Source of the DNA: Sphingobacteriaceae bacterium DW12
GTDB taxonomy: Bacteria; Bacteroidota; Bacteroidia; Sphingobacteriales; Sphingobacteriaceae
DNA: 64,000 bases
NCBI GenBank assembly: GCA_000783305.1
Contig: JROE01000002.1
Coordinates: forward strand, 186,001-250,000
Direction of reading: 5' to 3'
The translations under genes and the position numbers were made by a program. A model generated the notes under the pieces. It was given only the letters and a program-made list of their open reading frames with translations. It had not been told where the DNA came from and did not search any database. Shown piece by piece: positions 1 through 9,368 of the stretch. The first letter of the stretch is position 1, and every line of letters starts with the position of its first letter.

Positions 1-258
1 GGCGATCACCATCGCACCAATAGTCACCAATGTGGTACTCAGAATTAAAGGCAACAGGCCATACTTGGGATTCTTACCCGTCGGGTTCCATTCCATTCCA
101 GTAATAAAATCCAATGGACGCACATCTGAGAAGAAAGAAAGGGAATTGTAGATTAGCATCGCCAATATACCTCCCAATGCGGCCAACACCAAAAGTCCGG
201 TAACTTTAAAAATATATTTAAAGGCCACATCCAAAGATAATCGAGTCTTATATTTCAT
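1..258 (-). CDS. pstC: Phosphate ABC transporter permease PstC (N-terminal part, cut by window edge)
   Basis: The 86 visible codons read leftward from an ATG at 258 and run off the window. The peptide starts MKYKTRLSLDVAFKYIFK, followed by a first membrane segment (about residues 18-38) and the sequence MEWNPTGKNPKYGLLPLI, which is typical of PstC just before its permease core. PstC forms the inner-membrane channel of the high-affinity phosphate importer with PstA and PstB. It lies 48 bp downstream of pstS on the same strand, so the two are probably cotranscribed. The remaining membrane segments are outside the window. Confidence 0.85.
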   Translation of the reverse strand, partial: MKYKTRLSLDVAFKYIFKVTGLLVLAALGGILAMLIYNSLSFFSDVRPLDFITGMEWNPTGKNPKYGLLPLILSTTLVTIGAMVIA

Positions 259-306
259 AGTTTTTGTATTCGCTTTATAGGGTATAGTATAGTGTATGAC
301 ACCACG

Positions 307-1167
307 TTATCTTTCTTTGATATAATAACCATGCTCTTTGATCATCTGCTTGCCCTTCTCACTTCGTTCGAAATCGATGAATGGCTTGACCTTTTCCCAT
401 GAACTGGCCAAGATAAATTGGTATAACGGGCGCTGGAAAAAATATTGACTGTTGTCAATCGCTTGGAGATCATTTGGCGAATAGGCCACACTGGTAGGTG
501 TTTCTTTAATCTTGACGATGCGAACGCCCTGCTTGGCTTCCGGATCGTCAGCCACATAACCCGCTCCGATATAACCGACACCGGATTTATCAGCCTTGAC
601 ACCTTCGATGATTTGCGCATTGCCAGTCATCTCTTTGGCAGCTGATGAGAATTCAATTTTGAGTTTCTTCTTCACAAAGGAATAGGTACCGGAGCTACTT
701 TGCCGTCCATAGATGTTGATAGGCATATTAACTGGGGTCAATTCATTCCAATTCTTGATGGTCCCATCTAAAATCTGTCCTAATGTATGGAGATCAACCT
801 CATTAAGTGGTAGGTCTTTATGTACGATAAAAGCCGTGGCATCTTCAGCAAAGATGACGGTTTTAAGATCGATGTCCTTGTCTTTGAATTGTTGGACCTC
901 TTCTCCGGATAGTGGTCGGGAGGAATTTGCAATATCTGCCTGTCCGTTCAACAAAGAAGTAATTCCTAATCCCGATCCGCCACCCGATATCGCGATGTTG
1001 AAACTGGGGTCGATTTCTGTAAACTTCTCGGCCAGATTGACGGCCAAATTCACTTCGGTGTCCGACCCTTTCATTTTAATGGAATGGTCTTTAGATGTAC
1101 ATCCGTATGCAAAAAGCAGTACGACAATCCCGAAGTAGGTAATACGATAATTCCTCATGTGCTTCAT
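307..1167 (-). CDS. pstS: Phosphate-binding lipoprotein PstS
   Basis: Substrate-binding component of the Pst phosphate importer, predicted to be a lipoprotein at the periplasmic membrane face. It is 286 aa with a lipobox ending at Cys23 (FAYGC). The PBP-like fold motifs are present: GSDTEVNLAVNLAE near the mature N-terminus, SGGGSGLGITSLLNGQADIA (phosphate loop region), and GRQSSSGTYSFV in the second lobe. It is shorter than E. coli PstS, as is usual in Bacteroidota. It is the first gene of the pstS-pstC unit seen here. Met4 is an alternative start. Phosphate-starvation control is expected from the family, but I cannot confirm a Pho box. Confidence 0.92.
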   Translation of the reverse strand: MKHMRNYRITYFGIVVLLFAYGCTSKDHSIKMKGSDTEVNLAVNLAEKFTEIDPSFNIAISGGGSGLGITSLLNGQADIANSSRPLSGEEVQQFKDKDIDLKTVIFAEDATAFIVHKDLPLNEVDLHTLGQILDGTIKNWNELTPVNMPINIYGRQSSSGTYSFVKKKLKIEFSSAAKEMTGNAQIIEGVKADKSGVGYIGAGYVADDPEAKQGVRIVKIKETPTSVAYSPNDLQAIDNSQYFFQRPLYQFILASSWEKVKPFIDFERSEKGKQMIKEHGYYIKER

Positions 1168-1483
1168 CGCTACAAAAGTGCTGCTTTATTGTAAAGGCAA
1201 CTTTACCCTAATGTTAACATAATATTAAGAACCGCTTTATATGTTAGAATTGTGTAAAAAAGAGGTTAATCATGCATCTGTTAACAATGAATAGGTGACA
1301 TCTATACATCACAATTGTAAAACACGTCTACACATTTTTTGTTTTCCGTCGAATATGACTTGCCGGATTCAAGTAGAAATAGCCTAGAAATGCTGTCCCT
1401 GCTACTGACCAAAAGATACCTTATTAAGCAAGGCAACCCCTTTTTAGACATCTCTTCATCAGGTAAACGCCTATACATCATTA
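1168..1483. other. Intergenic region between GH110 gene and pstS
   Basis: No convincing gene in about 316 bp. It holds the 3' end of the leftward GH110 transcript and the promoter of leftward pstS. Two copies of the palindrome-centred heptamer GTTAACA lie at 1213-1219 and 1280-1286, both upstream of pstS. They could be operator half-sites for phosphate control, but this is only a suggestion. No clear terminator hairpin was found after the GH110 gene. Confidence 0.4.
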
Positions 1484-3298
1484 CTATTTCCGCAGATTGA
1501 CTTTTTTTCCATCGATTTTATTATCGACGACCTCGGCGTTTACTACACGCTCGAACAGTACTCGCTTTTTGTTACGATGGAAAGCTGGATATTGTAGGTT
1601 TGTTTTTATTCTGTTGCGCTTGAATGTAATCCCATCGACCGATTTGGCATACAGGATAGGCGTGTCAAAGGTCTCGAATTCATTATTTTCAATGCGGATA
1701 CCCGAGTGAAAATACTGTTTTTGATTAGCCAAATCGGGAATTTCGGGATAGATGGAGATTACGGCTGACGTAAATTGATACATACTCGTCAACGCATTGA
1801 CAAATTTGTTGTTGCGGATTATGATATCCCGGCACGATCCGGTTTCGTACCAACCGTTGCTATCACCACACAGCAATATCGCACACCCAGAGGTATGGTC
1901 AAATAAATTGTATGCTACCAATGTGGACTTTGGCGTGCTGAACAGTGCTCCCCTAGCCCTATTATTGCGCACGGTATTACCGGTAAAGACTACTGACGGG
2001 GTCCAAGTTAGATTCTCTATTCCGACATCCACCCTGTCTGGATCGATATCGTTTCCCAAAGCCTTGACAAATCGAATCTTAAATTCCTTTATAGGCGTCT
2101 CATCATGATCGCGCATAGGTGTGATCGATTGGATACTGTTCTGCTCGGCCCACAATTCCATGGTCTTTGATTTTATAAACTGTACGCTATCCCCCGTATA
2201 TCCCCAATCAAATCCAAAAGACTGCCCGTGCATATAGCTGGCCAATACCGTCCGATCGTCCAGACGTTTGATCATCTTGAGATAAGTTCCATGGATATTA
2301 ATGGCATCGTCCATCATTCCTTCGTAAAGCCCATTCTTAGATACTAGCCGTCCTTTACAGCCTGAAAAGTGGGTTGCATCCGCTTGTGTTGTAAAGTATC
2401 GTGGATCCTTCTGCCCTCTTAAACATACACTAAATCCATCCATATCCATGTTTTCGGTCAGTTGGGCCAATAATCCCATTCCCTCCGCATAGTGCACCTT
2501 TACATTTTCAAAGCTTATATTCTCCCCCTTATGTACAAATATTCCCGGTGCCGGTCTATATCCGCCCCGCATCGCGATGACTGTGCCGGGGATGAGCTGT
2601 GCATTTTTCCAGTGATGGGCTTTAATACGTCCGGGCGCTATTTCACTGACACCTTTGGTCCCTACTCTTAGGTCCCCGCTGTTGTACACAATACGTTTAG
2701 TATCACCCTCGAAGGCTATCCCAGAGGTTGGCCTCATCTCCCAACCTTCGCCGGTATTGTAAAAGGTACTGTCTTGTATCTTGTAGGTCACCCATGGCGC
2801 CGTTTCAAATATAATAGTACCATTGATGCTGTCATTTTCAATAATCTTGACCTGCGCTATCTGTGGTTTTTCAAAATCGATGCCTAGATTTTTAATTTTC
2901 ACCTGCTTATTGGCGATCATCGCAATGGGAAGCATACGCCCATGGAATATCAAATCGGCCCCTTGGCCATCTAGGGTCATCTGTTCAAAGTCTTCCAATG
3001 GAATACCGACTGTCTTGGGATTGTCCTGATCATGGTTCGAAATGTAATATTCTCGCTTCACAGCACCATCCGGATGAAAGTCATATCGCCCTTTCTTGAA
3101 TAGTATAACGACCGGCTGTCCATTCGCTTCTGTTTTGATTTTCTGGAGAGCAGCAATCAGCAAGGGCGTATTGTTTATACCCGTATTTGGCACCACACCA
3201 TACTTTTCCAATTTATAACTTTTTGCTTTATCTTGTGCCATCAATCCACCTGATAAGCAAAGTGTTAAAAGTATCAATAGTATATTTTTTTTGAGCAT
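1484..3298 (-). CDS. glaB: GH110 alpha-1,3-galactosidase (blood-group-B type), secreted
   Basis: Exo-alpha-galactosidase that removes terminal alpha-1,3-linked galactose; founding GH110 members act on B antigen, some also on the linear epitope. The protein has 604 aa, the normal family length, and a signal peptide (cleavage near residue 21, GLMAQ). GH110-type signatures visible are the opening YGVVPNTGINNT, FKKGRYDFHPDGA, REYYISNHDQ, TLDGQGADLIFHG and KNLGIDFEKP. These are followed by parallel-beta-helix repeats to the C-terminus (ITFKRNRIKTN, AEVVDNKID). It is the last enzyme on the PUL1 strand, separated from GH35 by a lipoprotein gene on the other strand, so it probably has its own promoter. 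Linkage preference (branched B versus linear) cannot be read from sequence. Family assignment is firm; the glaB symbol is by analogy. Confidence 0.88.
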   Translation of the reverse strand: MLKKNILLILLTLCLSGGLMAQDKAKSYKLEKYGVVPNTGINNTPLLIAALQKIKTEANGQPVVILFKKGRYDFHPDGAVKREYYISNHDQDNPKTVGIPLEDFEQMTLDGQGADLIFHGRMLPIAMIANKQVKIKNLGIDFEKPQIAQVKIIENDSINGTIIFETAPWVTYKIQDSTFYNTGEGWEMRPTSGIAFEGDTKRIVYNSGDLRVGTKGVSEIAPGRIKAHHWKNAQLIPGTVIAMRGGYRPAPGIFVHKGENISFENVKVHYAEGMGLLAQLTENMDMDGFSVCLRGQKDPRYFTTQADATHFSGCKGRLVSKNGLYEGMMDDAINIHGTYLKMIKRLDDRTVLASYMHGQSFGFDWGYTGDSVQFIKSKTMELWAEQNSIQSITPMRDHDETPIKEFKIRFVKALGNDIDPDRVDVGIENLTWTPSVVFTGNTVRNNRARGALFSTPKSTLVAYNLFDHTSGCAILLCGDSNGWYETGSCRDIIIRNNKFVNALTSMYQFTSAVISIYPEIPDLANQKQYFHSGIRIENNEFETFDTPILYAKSVDGITFKRNRIKTNLQYPAFHRNKKRVLFERVVNAEVVDNKIDGKKVNLRK

Positions 3299-3552
3299 CT
3301 TAATATTAAGAGATAGGTATTTGTTTCAAAATCTTGTTTATTTGTCCCAGTCTACGGATTTGTAAATATAAGGATTGCTATAGGTAACTTTTGACGCTAT
3401 ATTAACGTTTGGAGACGCTATATTATCCTTTTTCTAGCCCAATTGAATTTATCCACTCTAATTTCCAATTTATTCCCCTATCGACTTCATTTTATAACAA
3501 TTTGGTGTGTCTTTTGCTATATCTGTATAGATAACATTCAATTGACGTCATT

Positions 3553-4038
3553 ATGAACATACTAAAAAGCATGGTATTATCGGGAGTAGCCCTTTTAGCA
3601 CTCGCAAGCTGTAACGAACAGACCTCTAAATCCAGTGAACAGCGGGCAGAAAAGAACGCGATCGCACCGCTAGAAGTAGCTGGCAGCTATGTCACCCCCG
3701 ATTATGAAAAACGTAGTGAAGGGTATGATTGGGTAGGCATCTCGGTGACCAGTACAGATAGCAGCACCATTGCTATACAAGTCCGGTCTCGAGGGGACAA
3801 GAAAAAACCAACCTGTACCCTGGATGCAAATGCCAGTAAAATAGAGGAGGGTCTGTACCAAGCTACATTAGAGGGCAAGCAAGTGTTGTTTACATTCAAC
3901 ACCACTTCCGTAACGGTATCGGCAGCAAATCCAGATGATTCGGCCATCCTTAATTTTTATTGTTCGGGTGGTGCAAGCCTAGCAGGCACCTACAGCAAAA
4001 CGCCAGGTGCCCTGGATTCTACACAAGTAGCGAAGTAG
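3553..4038 (+). CDS. Small lipoprotein of unknown function
   Basis: A 161-aa protein with a clear lipoprotein signal peptide (lipobox LASC, Cys20), followed by a polar Ser/Lys/Glu linker and a single predicted beta-rich domain of about 110 residues (for example GYDWVGISVTSTDSSTIAI). It has two further cysteines in the mature part (in PTCTL and FYCSG), which could form a disulfide. I do not recognise the family. It is read rightward between GH35 and GH110, which both read leftward, so it interrupts PUL1. It is followed immediately by a heptamer repeat and a strong terminator, so it is probably a single-gene transcript. Confidence 0.7.
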   Translation: MNILKSMVLSGVALLALASCNEQTSKSSEQRAEKNAIAPLEVAGSYVTPDYEKRSEGYDWVGISVTSTDSSTIAIQVRSRGDKKKPTCTLDANASKIEEGLYQATLEGKQVLFTFNTTSVTVSAANPDDSAILNFYCSGGASLAGTYSKTPGALDSTQVAK

Positions 4039-4087
4039 TATTTAGTATTTAGTATTTAGTATTTAGTATTTAGTATTTAGTATTTAG
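4039..4087 (+). repeat. Seven perfect tandem copies of TATTTAG
   Basis: Seven exact head-to-tail copies of the heptamer begin directly after the lipoprotein stop codon and end 4 bp before the terminator stem. A second array with the same unit lies at 18961-18995, again followed by RTGAAACAA and a terminator. Perfect short repeats of this kind are prone to copy-number change. Confidence 0.97.
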
Positions 4088-4091
4088 GTGA

Positions 4092-4136
4092 AACAAGAGT
4101 GAGGCAAATTAGTTTCTGCCCGCTCTTGTTTTTTTG
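4092..4136 (+). terminator. Intrinsic terminator of the small lipoprotein gene
   Basis: Stem AACAAGAGTG pairs with CGCTCTTGTT (one G.T pair), with a continuing inner stem GGCA/TGCC, and is followed by a run of seven or more T on the + strand. It lies between the rightward lipoprotein gene and the leftward GH35 gene, which converge here. Confidence 0.85.
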
Positions 4137-4253
4137 ATATTGCTCTCATTTTCTCACTTTCTGATTGTTCATTTTCTCGAAAAAGGAGTGCCGCAATTTT
4201 CACTGAATATGCGGACACTCCCCACTAACACTTGTTCGATTCTAAACAATTCA

Positions 4254-6926
4254 TTAATCTACTGTATACGTATAATCCTTCACCATGTGCAACTTTTGTA
4301 TGGCCGGGTGCTGGCCTTTTATACGATCAACATTATCCTCCAAAAAGATATTATCGGTTGATGGACCGAAGCCTTTAATACGAAGGGTCAAGGGATTCCC
4401 CTGGAGTTGCTCTTTATGCCGTGATACCCCCAGTACCCATGGGGTACCGTCGTTGTAGCAATCGGTAAATGGCTCAGGACCAATATAAGCAGTTGCTACA
4501 TCTCCATAAAAACTTACTTCCAAACGCACTTCATTATCCAAGTCCGCTAGGTCGGGCAAGCTAAATTCAAATAACCCTAATCGTTCTTCAGTTGCATATG
4601 CTGCGGGCTTAGCTTTACCCTCCAACTTTCGTACAGGCTGCTTTCCGTCACTCAGCCATGTATTGTCGGTATTCCACACTTTGCGAACCCCGTTTTTGTA
4701 CAAGATTTCTATTTCAGCCACCACAGCAGGTGCTTCGCTATCTGATTCAAATCGGATTTGGTTACTTCCCGATAGCACTTGTGCCTTTACATCCCCTTTA
4801 CTATACTGTCCTAAAGAGCTCAACTGTACTTGCTTATCGTTCCACAGGACACTTACCTTCATATCTGACCTGCACCGCAGCGTTGCTTCCACCACCTCGG
4901 ATAGCGAAGTTCCATCAAATGTCTTGCTAATAGATTTACCTTGAGCGGCCTGTATCCAGGTCGCATGGTGCATGGGGCTAAGTGTCACGTATGAGGTCTT
5001 AGGTGTTTTTTCCTTTTGGCTATGGTAGTTCATCTCTACAAATCTTTTTTTGTCGCGCGCATGATAAAGGGTAATATGTTGCGTCGGCAGCTCTGCTGTA
5101 ATCTGGACCTTATTATCATTGACTACCAAAGAAGAAGTTGTAAGAGCTACAAACTCCTGATTATTTTGTTGTCCCTTCCAAATGTGATCTGACTGTTCCT
5201 GTGTCAGGGTCACCAATAAAATTTGTTGTCCGTCCTCTTTCGTAATCGTGACAACCGATTCTTTTCCTGGAACGACATCCGATATGAAATATCCGCTTTT
5301 CTCCTTTGTCACTTTCGCTTCATGAGCAGTCACAGTCTTCACACCTTTCGCCTCAATCAGGTACTCTGCGGCTATTGCATCATCTTCAAAAAAGAAATAA
5401 GTCTTCACCTTGCCTTCCTGATGTGTGGTGATAGGTTGTGCCGTGCCATATTTCAAGGTTACACCTTTCATGTCTAAGTTAAACGGCCATAAAAAGTAAG
5501 ATTTATTGACGATAGAAACCGGTTTACGTGGGAAGATCAAATCTTCGTTTTTGAGCTTTAGCTTGAACTGCACCCCATCATATTGTGGCCTATCGTATCG
5601 ATACAGATGGTTCGAAACAAAAAGGTAGCCCGCTTGGCCATCCGACCGAACAGACCACTGCAGATTGCTCCTATCCTTATTACTAGTCGGAAGATATGCC
5701 AACATTGGTGCGAGCTGTGAGCCAAATTCGTTCATGAAATAATTAAGCTTCTTGGTCTCCTTCATTACTACGCCCAATGTCCCAAATTCACGGATAGGTG
5801 CCTGATAATCGTATCCAAAGTAAGGTCCAGTGCCATATGTATCGCGCTGCCCTTTCGGATTAGTTCCTCCAACATACATGTAGTAGCCCATCAAGTTGAC
5901 GCCCGTACCCAAGCGTAAATTGATATTCTCGCCAGCCATACCTTCTGGCACTACCGCTCTTCTATGATAAAAGCTAGGTGCGCCCACCCCAATCTCGCAC
6001 GTAAAGAATGGTGAATCGCTTTTGGACCCGTCAAAAGACTCGACGCCTCCCTCAATCTTGATGATATCCGTTCCAATATTATCAGAAAGCCTATTGTAGG
6101 TAAAGTATTCAAAGTTAGTCGCTTCAGTCATTTTTCCATGATTAGTCACCCAGGGCGTCTCGATATAAAAGCCAGCATAGGGCACGATTTCCCCTTTCGG
6201 GTATTCGCTATCCATCCAATGCGTCATGGTGTAAAGAGGCACATCAAGCCCCACCTCAAGTGCCATTTTCTTAAGGTTCATTAGATGGGAGATGACCAAT
6301 CCTTTCTTGACAAATTCGTTCTCCAGCTGTACCGCCATGATTGGCCCTCCATCCTTATACAAGAACCCTTGCACCTGGTTATAGACACTTTCATACCATT
6401 TACGCGAATAGATTAAGTAAAGCGGGTCATTACTCCTGGTTACAAGTGCTTTATTATCAACAATCCACTGTGGAAGAGCACCGTTCCTTATCTCCGCGTT
6501 ACAATAAGGGCCAATACGAATGTGCACCTTTAAGTCCAGCTCTGCACATAATTTTATAAAATGTCTCAAGTCATGATTACCCTTCCAGTTTTGCTGACCT
6601 TCGACCTCTTCATGTAGGCTCCACATCACATAGGTGGAGACCATGTTGACTCCAGAAGCTTTCATCTTCAATAGCGCATCCCGCCAAAAGCGACGGTCCA
6701 TACGCACATAGTGAAATTCACCCATGACCGGAAGGACAGGTGCTCCCCCTTCTTCCATGTAGATATTATTGACCCGGATTTCCTTGCCCTTGGGACCGAC
6801 ACTTTGCTTACTCAAATAACTTAAAGGATGGGCATTCACATTTTTTAAATCCATCTCATATTGTGCCATTGCCACCAAGCTAGACAGAAGAGCCATCAGT
6901 GTGAGTGTGATGTATCTGTATTTCAT
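4254..6926 (-). CDS. GH35 beta-galactosidase, secreted
   Basis: Retaining exo-beta-galactosidase of family GH35, 890 aa, with a signal peptide (cleavage after about residue 22, AMAQ). The TIM barrel covers about residues 45-420. The family signatures are GEFHYVRMDRRFWRDALLKM, the acid/base in QLENEF (Glu204) and the nucleophile candidate in FFTCEIGVGA (Glu311). The remaining 450 residues are beta-sandwich domains; the last has the jelly-roll pattern seen in large GH35s (PFTDCYNDGTPWVLGVSR). It sits 82 bp downstream of the EEP-family gene in the leftward PUL1 enzyme block. In this setting it would trim beta-linked galactose exposed after GH110/GH109/GH29 action. GH35 also includes exo-glucosaminidases, so galactose specificity is likely rather than proven. 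Confidence 0.85.
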   Translation of the reverse strand: MKYRYITLTLMALLSSLVAMAQYEMDLKNVNAHPLSYLSKQSVGPKGKEIRVNNIYMEEGGAPVLPVMGEFHYVRMDRRFWRDALLKMKASGVNMVSTYVMWSLHEEVEGQQNWKGNHDLRHFIKLCAELDLKVHIRIGPYCNAEIRNGALPQWIVDNKALVTRSNDPLYLIYSRKWYESVYNQVQGFLYKDGGPIMAVQLENEFVKKGLVISHLMNLKKMALEVGLDVPLYTMTHWMDSEYPKGEIVPYAGFYIETPWVTNHGKMTEATNFEYFTYNRLSDNIGTDIIKIEGGVESFDGSKSDSPFFTCEIGVGAPSFYHRRAVVPEGMAGENINLRLGTGVNLMGYYMYVGGTNPKGQRDTYGTGPYFGYDYQAPIREFGTLGVVMKETKKLNYFMNEFGSQLAPMLAYLPTSNKDRSNLQWSVRSDGQAGYLFVSNHLYRYDRPQYDGVQFKLKLKNEDLIFPRKPVSIVNKSYFLWPFNLDMKGVTLKYGTAQPITTHQEGKVKTYFFFEDDAIAAEYLIEAKGVKTVTAHEAKVTKEKSGYFISDVVPGKESVVTITKEDGQQILLVTLTQEQSDHIWKGQQNNQEFVALTTSSLVVNDNKVQITAELPTQHITLYHARDKKRFVEMNYHSQKEKTPKTSYVTLSPMHHATWIQAAQGKSISKTFDGTSLSEVVEATLRCRSDMKVSVLWNDKQVQLSSLGQYSKGDVKAQVLSGSNQIRFESDSEAPAVVAEIEILYKNGVRKVWNTDNTWLSDGKQPVRKLEGKAKPAAYATEERLGLFEFSLPDLADLDNEVRLEVSFYGDVATAYIGPEPFTDCYNDGTPWVLGVSRHKEQLQGNPLTLRIKGFGPSTDNIFLEDNVDRIKGQHPAIQKLHMVKDYTYTVD

Positions 6927-7008
6927 TGTTGTTAAATAAATATTAGTTGCTTATTTACGTCTTGATTTATTTCATGTAGCGATTGATTTGCCTCAATCTT
7001 TCCTGGTG

Positions 7009-7848
7009 TTATCGTAGTTTCAAATCGGCTACCACAGGAAAATGATCGGAAGGGAATAACCCGCGGTATGTATCTGTCAGAATAGCATACCTTTTTACCT
7101 GAAAATCGTTAGATACAAAGATGTGATCGATACGCGTTTCCCCATCTATCCGTTTTCCAAATCCATTAAAAGTGGAGTTGTTGGCATATTTTGAAAGAGC
7201 CAAGCTATAACAATCGTCGACTTCCTCACTGTCATTTAAGAGCCGATAAGGTTCTTCGTGTTGTGTAAAATTGAAGTCCCCCATCAAAATTAGTGGTATT
7301 CCATTTCCAATTTCATGTACTTTCTTCAATAAAAGCCTAGCACTTTCCAATCTTGCCTGCATACCTCGATGATCAAAATGGTTGTTTACCAGTAAAAACT
7401 TCTCTTCAGACTCCTTGAACATAAAGATACCCCAGGTACATATTCGTTCTACAGCAGCATCCCATCCTTTCCGCGGATGGCTGACGTCTACTTCATTCAA
7501 CCAAAAATTACCCTGATCACAAAGTTCAAACAAGGTTGTGTCGTAAAAGATAGCCGTATGTTCGCCTGCCTGTTTCCCGTCTTCCCGTCCAATACCAATG
7601 CGATTATAGTTGGGTAGCCCTATTTTGAGATCTTCCAATTGCGTTGCATAGGCTTCTTGGACACCAAAGATGTTAAATCCATGGTATCTTATTAGTCCTT
7701 CGATTACCACTTTCCGTTGACTCCATACAATCTCACCTGTATCTTTAGATAGTTCATGTCGGATATTATAGGTAGCCAACCGAAATTCTTGGGCAGTCAA
7801 AGCAGTACTTATAGTCAATAAGTACAGTAGCAGTACAACTCGTTTCAT
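7009..7848 (-). CDS. Secreted endonuclease/exonuclease/phosphatase (EEP) family hydrolase
   Basis: 279 aa with a signal peptide (cleavage after about residue 20, TALTAQ). All EEP metal-site motifs are present: ATYNIR (Asn28), FGVQEA (Glu65), NNHFDHRG (His157/Asp159), MGDFNF (Asp191, Asn193), RIDHIFVS, and the terminal SDHFPV general-base Asp-His pair. It is therefore a metal-dependent phosphodiesterase or phosphomonoesterase acting outside the cytoplasm. EEP proteins are frequent in Bacteroidota glycan loci and their substrates are usually unknown. Here it lies between GH35 and GH109 with short gaps (82 and 43 bp), suggesting cotranscription and action on a phosphate-substituted glycan or a lipid. 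The substrate cannot be inferred. Confidence 0.8.
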   Translation of the reverse strand: MKRVVLLLYLLTISTALTAQEFRLATYNIRHELSKDTGEIVWSQRKVVIEGLIRYHGFNIFGVQEAYATQLEDLKIGLPNYNRIGIGREDGKQAGEHTAIFYDTTLFELCDQGNFWLNEVDVSHPRKGWDAAVERICTWGIFMFKESEEKFLLVNNHFDHRGMQARLESARLLLKKVHEIGNGIPLILMGDFNFTQHEEPYRLLNDSEEVDDCYSLALSKYANNSTFNGFGKRIDGETRIDHIFVSNDFQVKRYAILTDTYRGLFPSDHFPVVADLKLR

Positions 7849-7891
7849 CGATATAAAGTTTGTGGGCCAACGCTCATTTTCTATTCAGGTA

Positions 7892-9292
7892 TTATTTGAA
7901 TAATGTAGTGCCACCGCCCTTAAGAGTCAGTTCTACCTTGGCATTTGTCTTCCAAGCTCCTTTTGTAAAATCTGGGACATCAACCGCCATTGACCTCTTT
8001 TTGACGGACTCCTCGCTTAAAGGAGCAATTACACTCCACAACGCTGCGTCGTAGACATCTTGATCTAGGGGTAATCCATTCCGCAGGCAATCAATCAGAC
8101 GCCAGTCCATCATAAAGTCCATACCGCCATGACCACCTATTTTTTTGGCCATCTCCCCTACTTGCTGTACAATCTCAGGCATGTATTGGCTTTCCAATTC
8201 CTTCATTTTTTTATCTGTAAGCCATTTTTCTCCGACAGCTACCTTACCTGGTTCGGGCCACTTCTGCGCAAATGCCTTGGTGCCACTTACTGCATGTATA
8301 CGGGAGTATGGTCTAGGACTTGACACATCGTGTTGCAGCATAATCGTTCGTCCACTGATTGTTCGGATGGTCGATGTATTCATATTGCCTCTAAAGGTTT
8401 TATCCGCAAACTGTTTAAAAAAACTATCCTCCTTGGCGAGTTCCTTAGCCTTTGGAGCCATAGTAAAGTCTGCCGATGACATGGACGTCAGGTAGTCCAT
8501 TCGATCGCCCCGATTGATATCCATAATCTGGCATACCGGTCCCAGACCGTGAGTCGGGTACAGATTCCCATTTCGATAGTTTTCCTTAAGCCGCCACATA
8601 TCATAATAGGACGTTTTATTGAAATTTCCCCATACCAAATCATGTATATAAGCCCCCTCGGCATGAACAATATCTCCAAAGAAACCTTGTCGGGCCATAT
8701 TCAGGGTCATGAGTTCAAAAAAATCATAGCAACAGTTTTCCAACATCATACAGTGTCGTTTGGTTGCTTCGGAGATCTCCACCAATTCCCAGCACTCATC
8801 TACCGTTGTCGCCGCAGGAACTTCCACCGCCACGTGTTTACCTGCTTTCATGCTATATACCGCCATTGGTGTGTGCAGGTGCCATGGTGTACAGATGTAT
8901 ACCAAATCGATGTCGTCTCGGTCGCAGAGTGCTTTCCACGCATCTTCCTTCTCTGTATAGATCGCAGGCTTGCCATTGGTCACTTTTGCTGCCACTTTGT
9001 CCGCCACATTGGTACGGATATCGCACACCGCCGCGATTTCCATTCCATCTATATGGTTGAGACGGTGTACTGCGGCCTCGCCCCGACCTCCTAACCCAAT
9101 CAGGCCTACTCGTACCTTATCTATTTGGGGAGCGGCATAGCCACACATATTAAACTTTGGCTCAAAACGATACATCTCATCTTCAGCCCGCTGCTTCCCC
9201 ACTTCAAATTGTGAGGCAAGCAATCTATTACTTAGTATACTTAAACTAGACAGCCCTGCCAGTTTTATAAACTCTCTTCTTCTTGAATTCAT
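7892..9292 (-). CDS. GH109-type NAD-dependent glycosidase (alpha-N-acetylgalactosaminidase family)
   Basis: A 466-aa Gfo/Idh/MocA-fold protein. The N-terminus MNSRRREFIKLAGLSSLSI is a Tat-type signal, expected for export of a folded NAD-bound enzyme. The Rossmann motif GLIGLGGRG is at about residues 63-71. The preceding FNMCGYAAPQIDKVRVG, the segment YICTPWHLHTPMAVYSMKAGKHVAVEVPAA, and the later YPTHGLGPVCQIMDINRGDR match the GH109 subgroup rather than ordinary sugar dehydrogenases. Founding GH109 enzymes remove terminal alpha-GalNAc from blood-group A antigen by transient oxidation with tightly bound NAD+. It lies between GH101 and the EEP gene, 43-76 bp from each. Not all GH109-like proteins cleave A antigen, so the exact substrate is an inference. 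Confidence 0.82.
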   Translation of the reverse strand: MNSRRREFIKLAGLSSLSILSNRLLASQFEVGKQRAEDEMYRFEPKFNMCGYAAPQIDKVRVGLIGLGGRGEAAVHRLNHIDGMEIAAVCDIRTNVADKVAAKVTNGKPAIYTEKEDAWKALCDRDDIDLVYICTPWHLHTPMAVYSMKAGKHVAVEVPAATTVDECWELVEISEATKRHCMMLENCCYDFFELMTLNMARQGFFGDIVHAEGAYIHDLVWGNFNKTSYYDMWRLKENYRNGNLYPTHGLGPVCQIMDINRGDRMDYLTSMSSADFTMAPKAKELAKEDSFFKQFADKTFRGNMNTSTIRTISGRTIMLQHDVSSPRPYSRIHAVSGTKAFAQKWPEPGKVAVGEKWLTDKKMKELESQYMPEIVQQVGEMAKKIGGHGGMDFMMDWRLIDCLRNGLPLDQDVYDAALWSVIAPLSEESVKKRSMAVDVPDFTKGAWKTNAKVELTLKGGGTTLFK

Positions 9293-9368
9293 ATAATTAT
9301 AATGTTTTTCACATCTACTTGCTCAATTGATAGGACTATCCTCCAATATGAGTGTAGCTATATGTTGA

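Noticed and set aside
1168..1483. Riboswitch upstream of pstS
   Set aside because: No conserved aptamer pattern or stem set is visible; only two GTTAACA copies stand out.
7892..9292. Ordinary sugar dehydrogenase call for the GH109-type protein
   Set aside because: The segment AVEVPAA replaces the EKP motif of typical dehydrogenases, and the FNMCGYAAP and YPTHGLGP blocks fit GH109. A dehydrogenase role is still possible but less likely.
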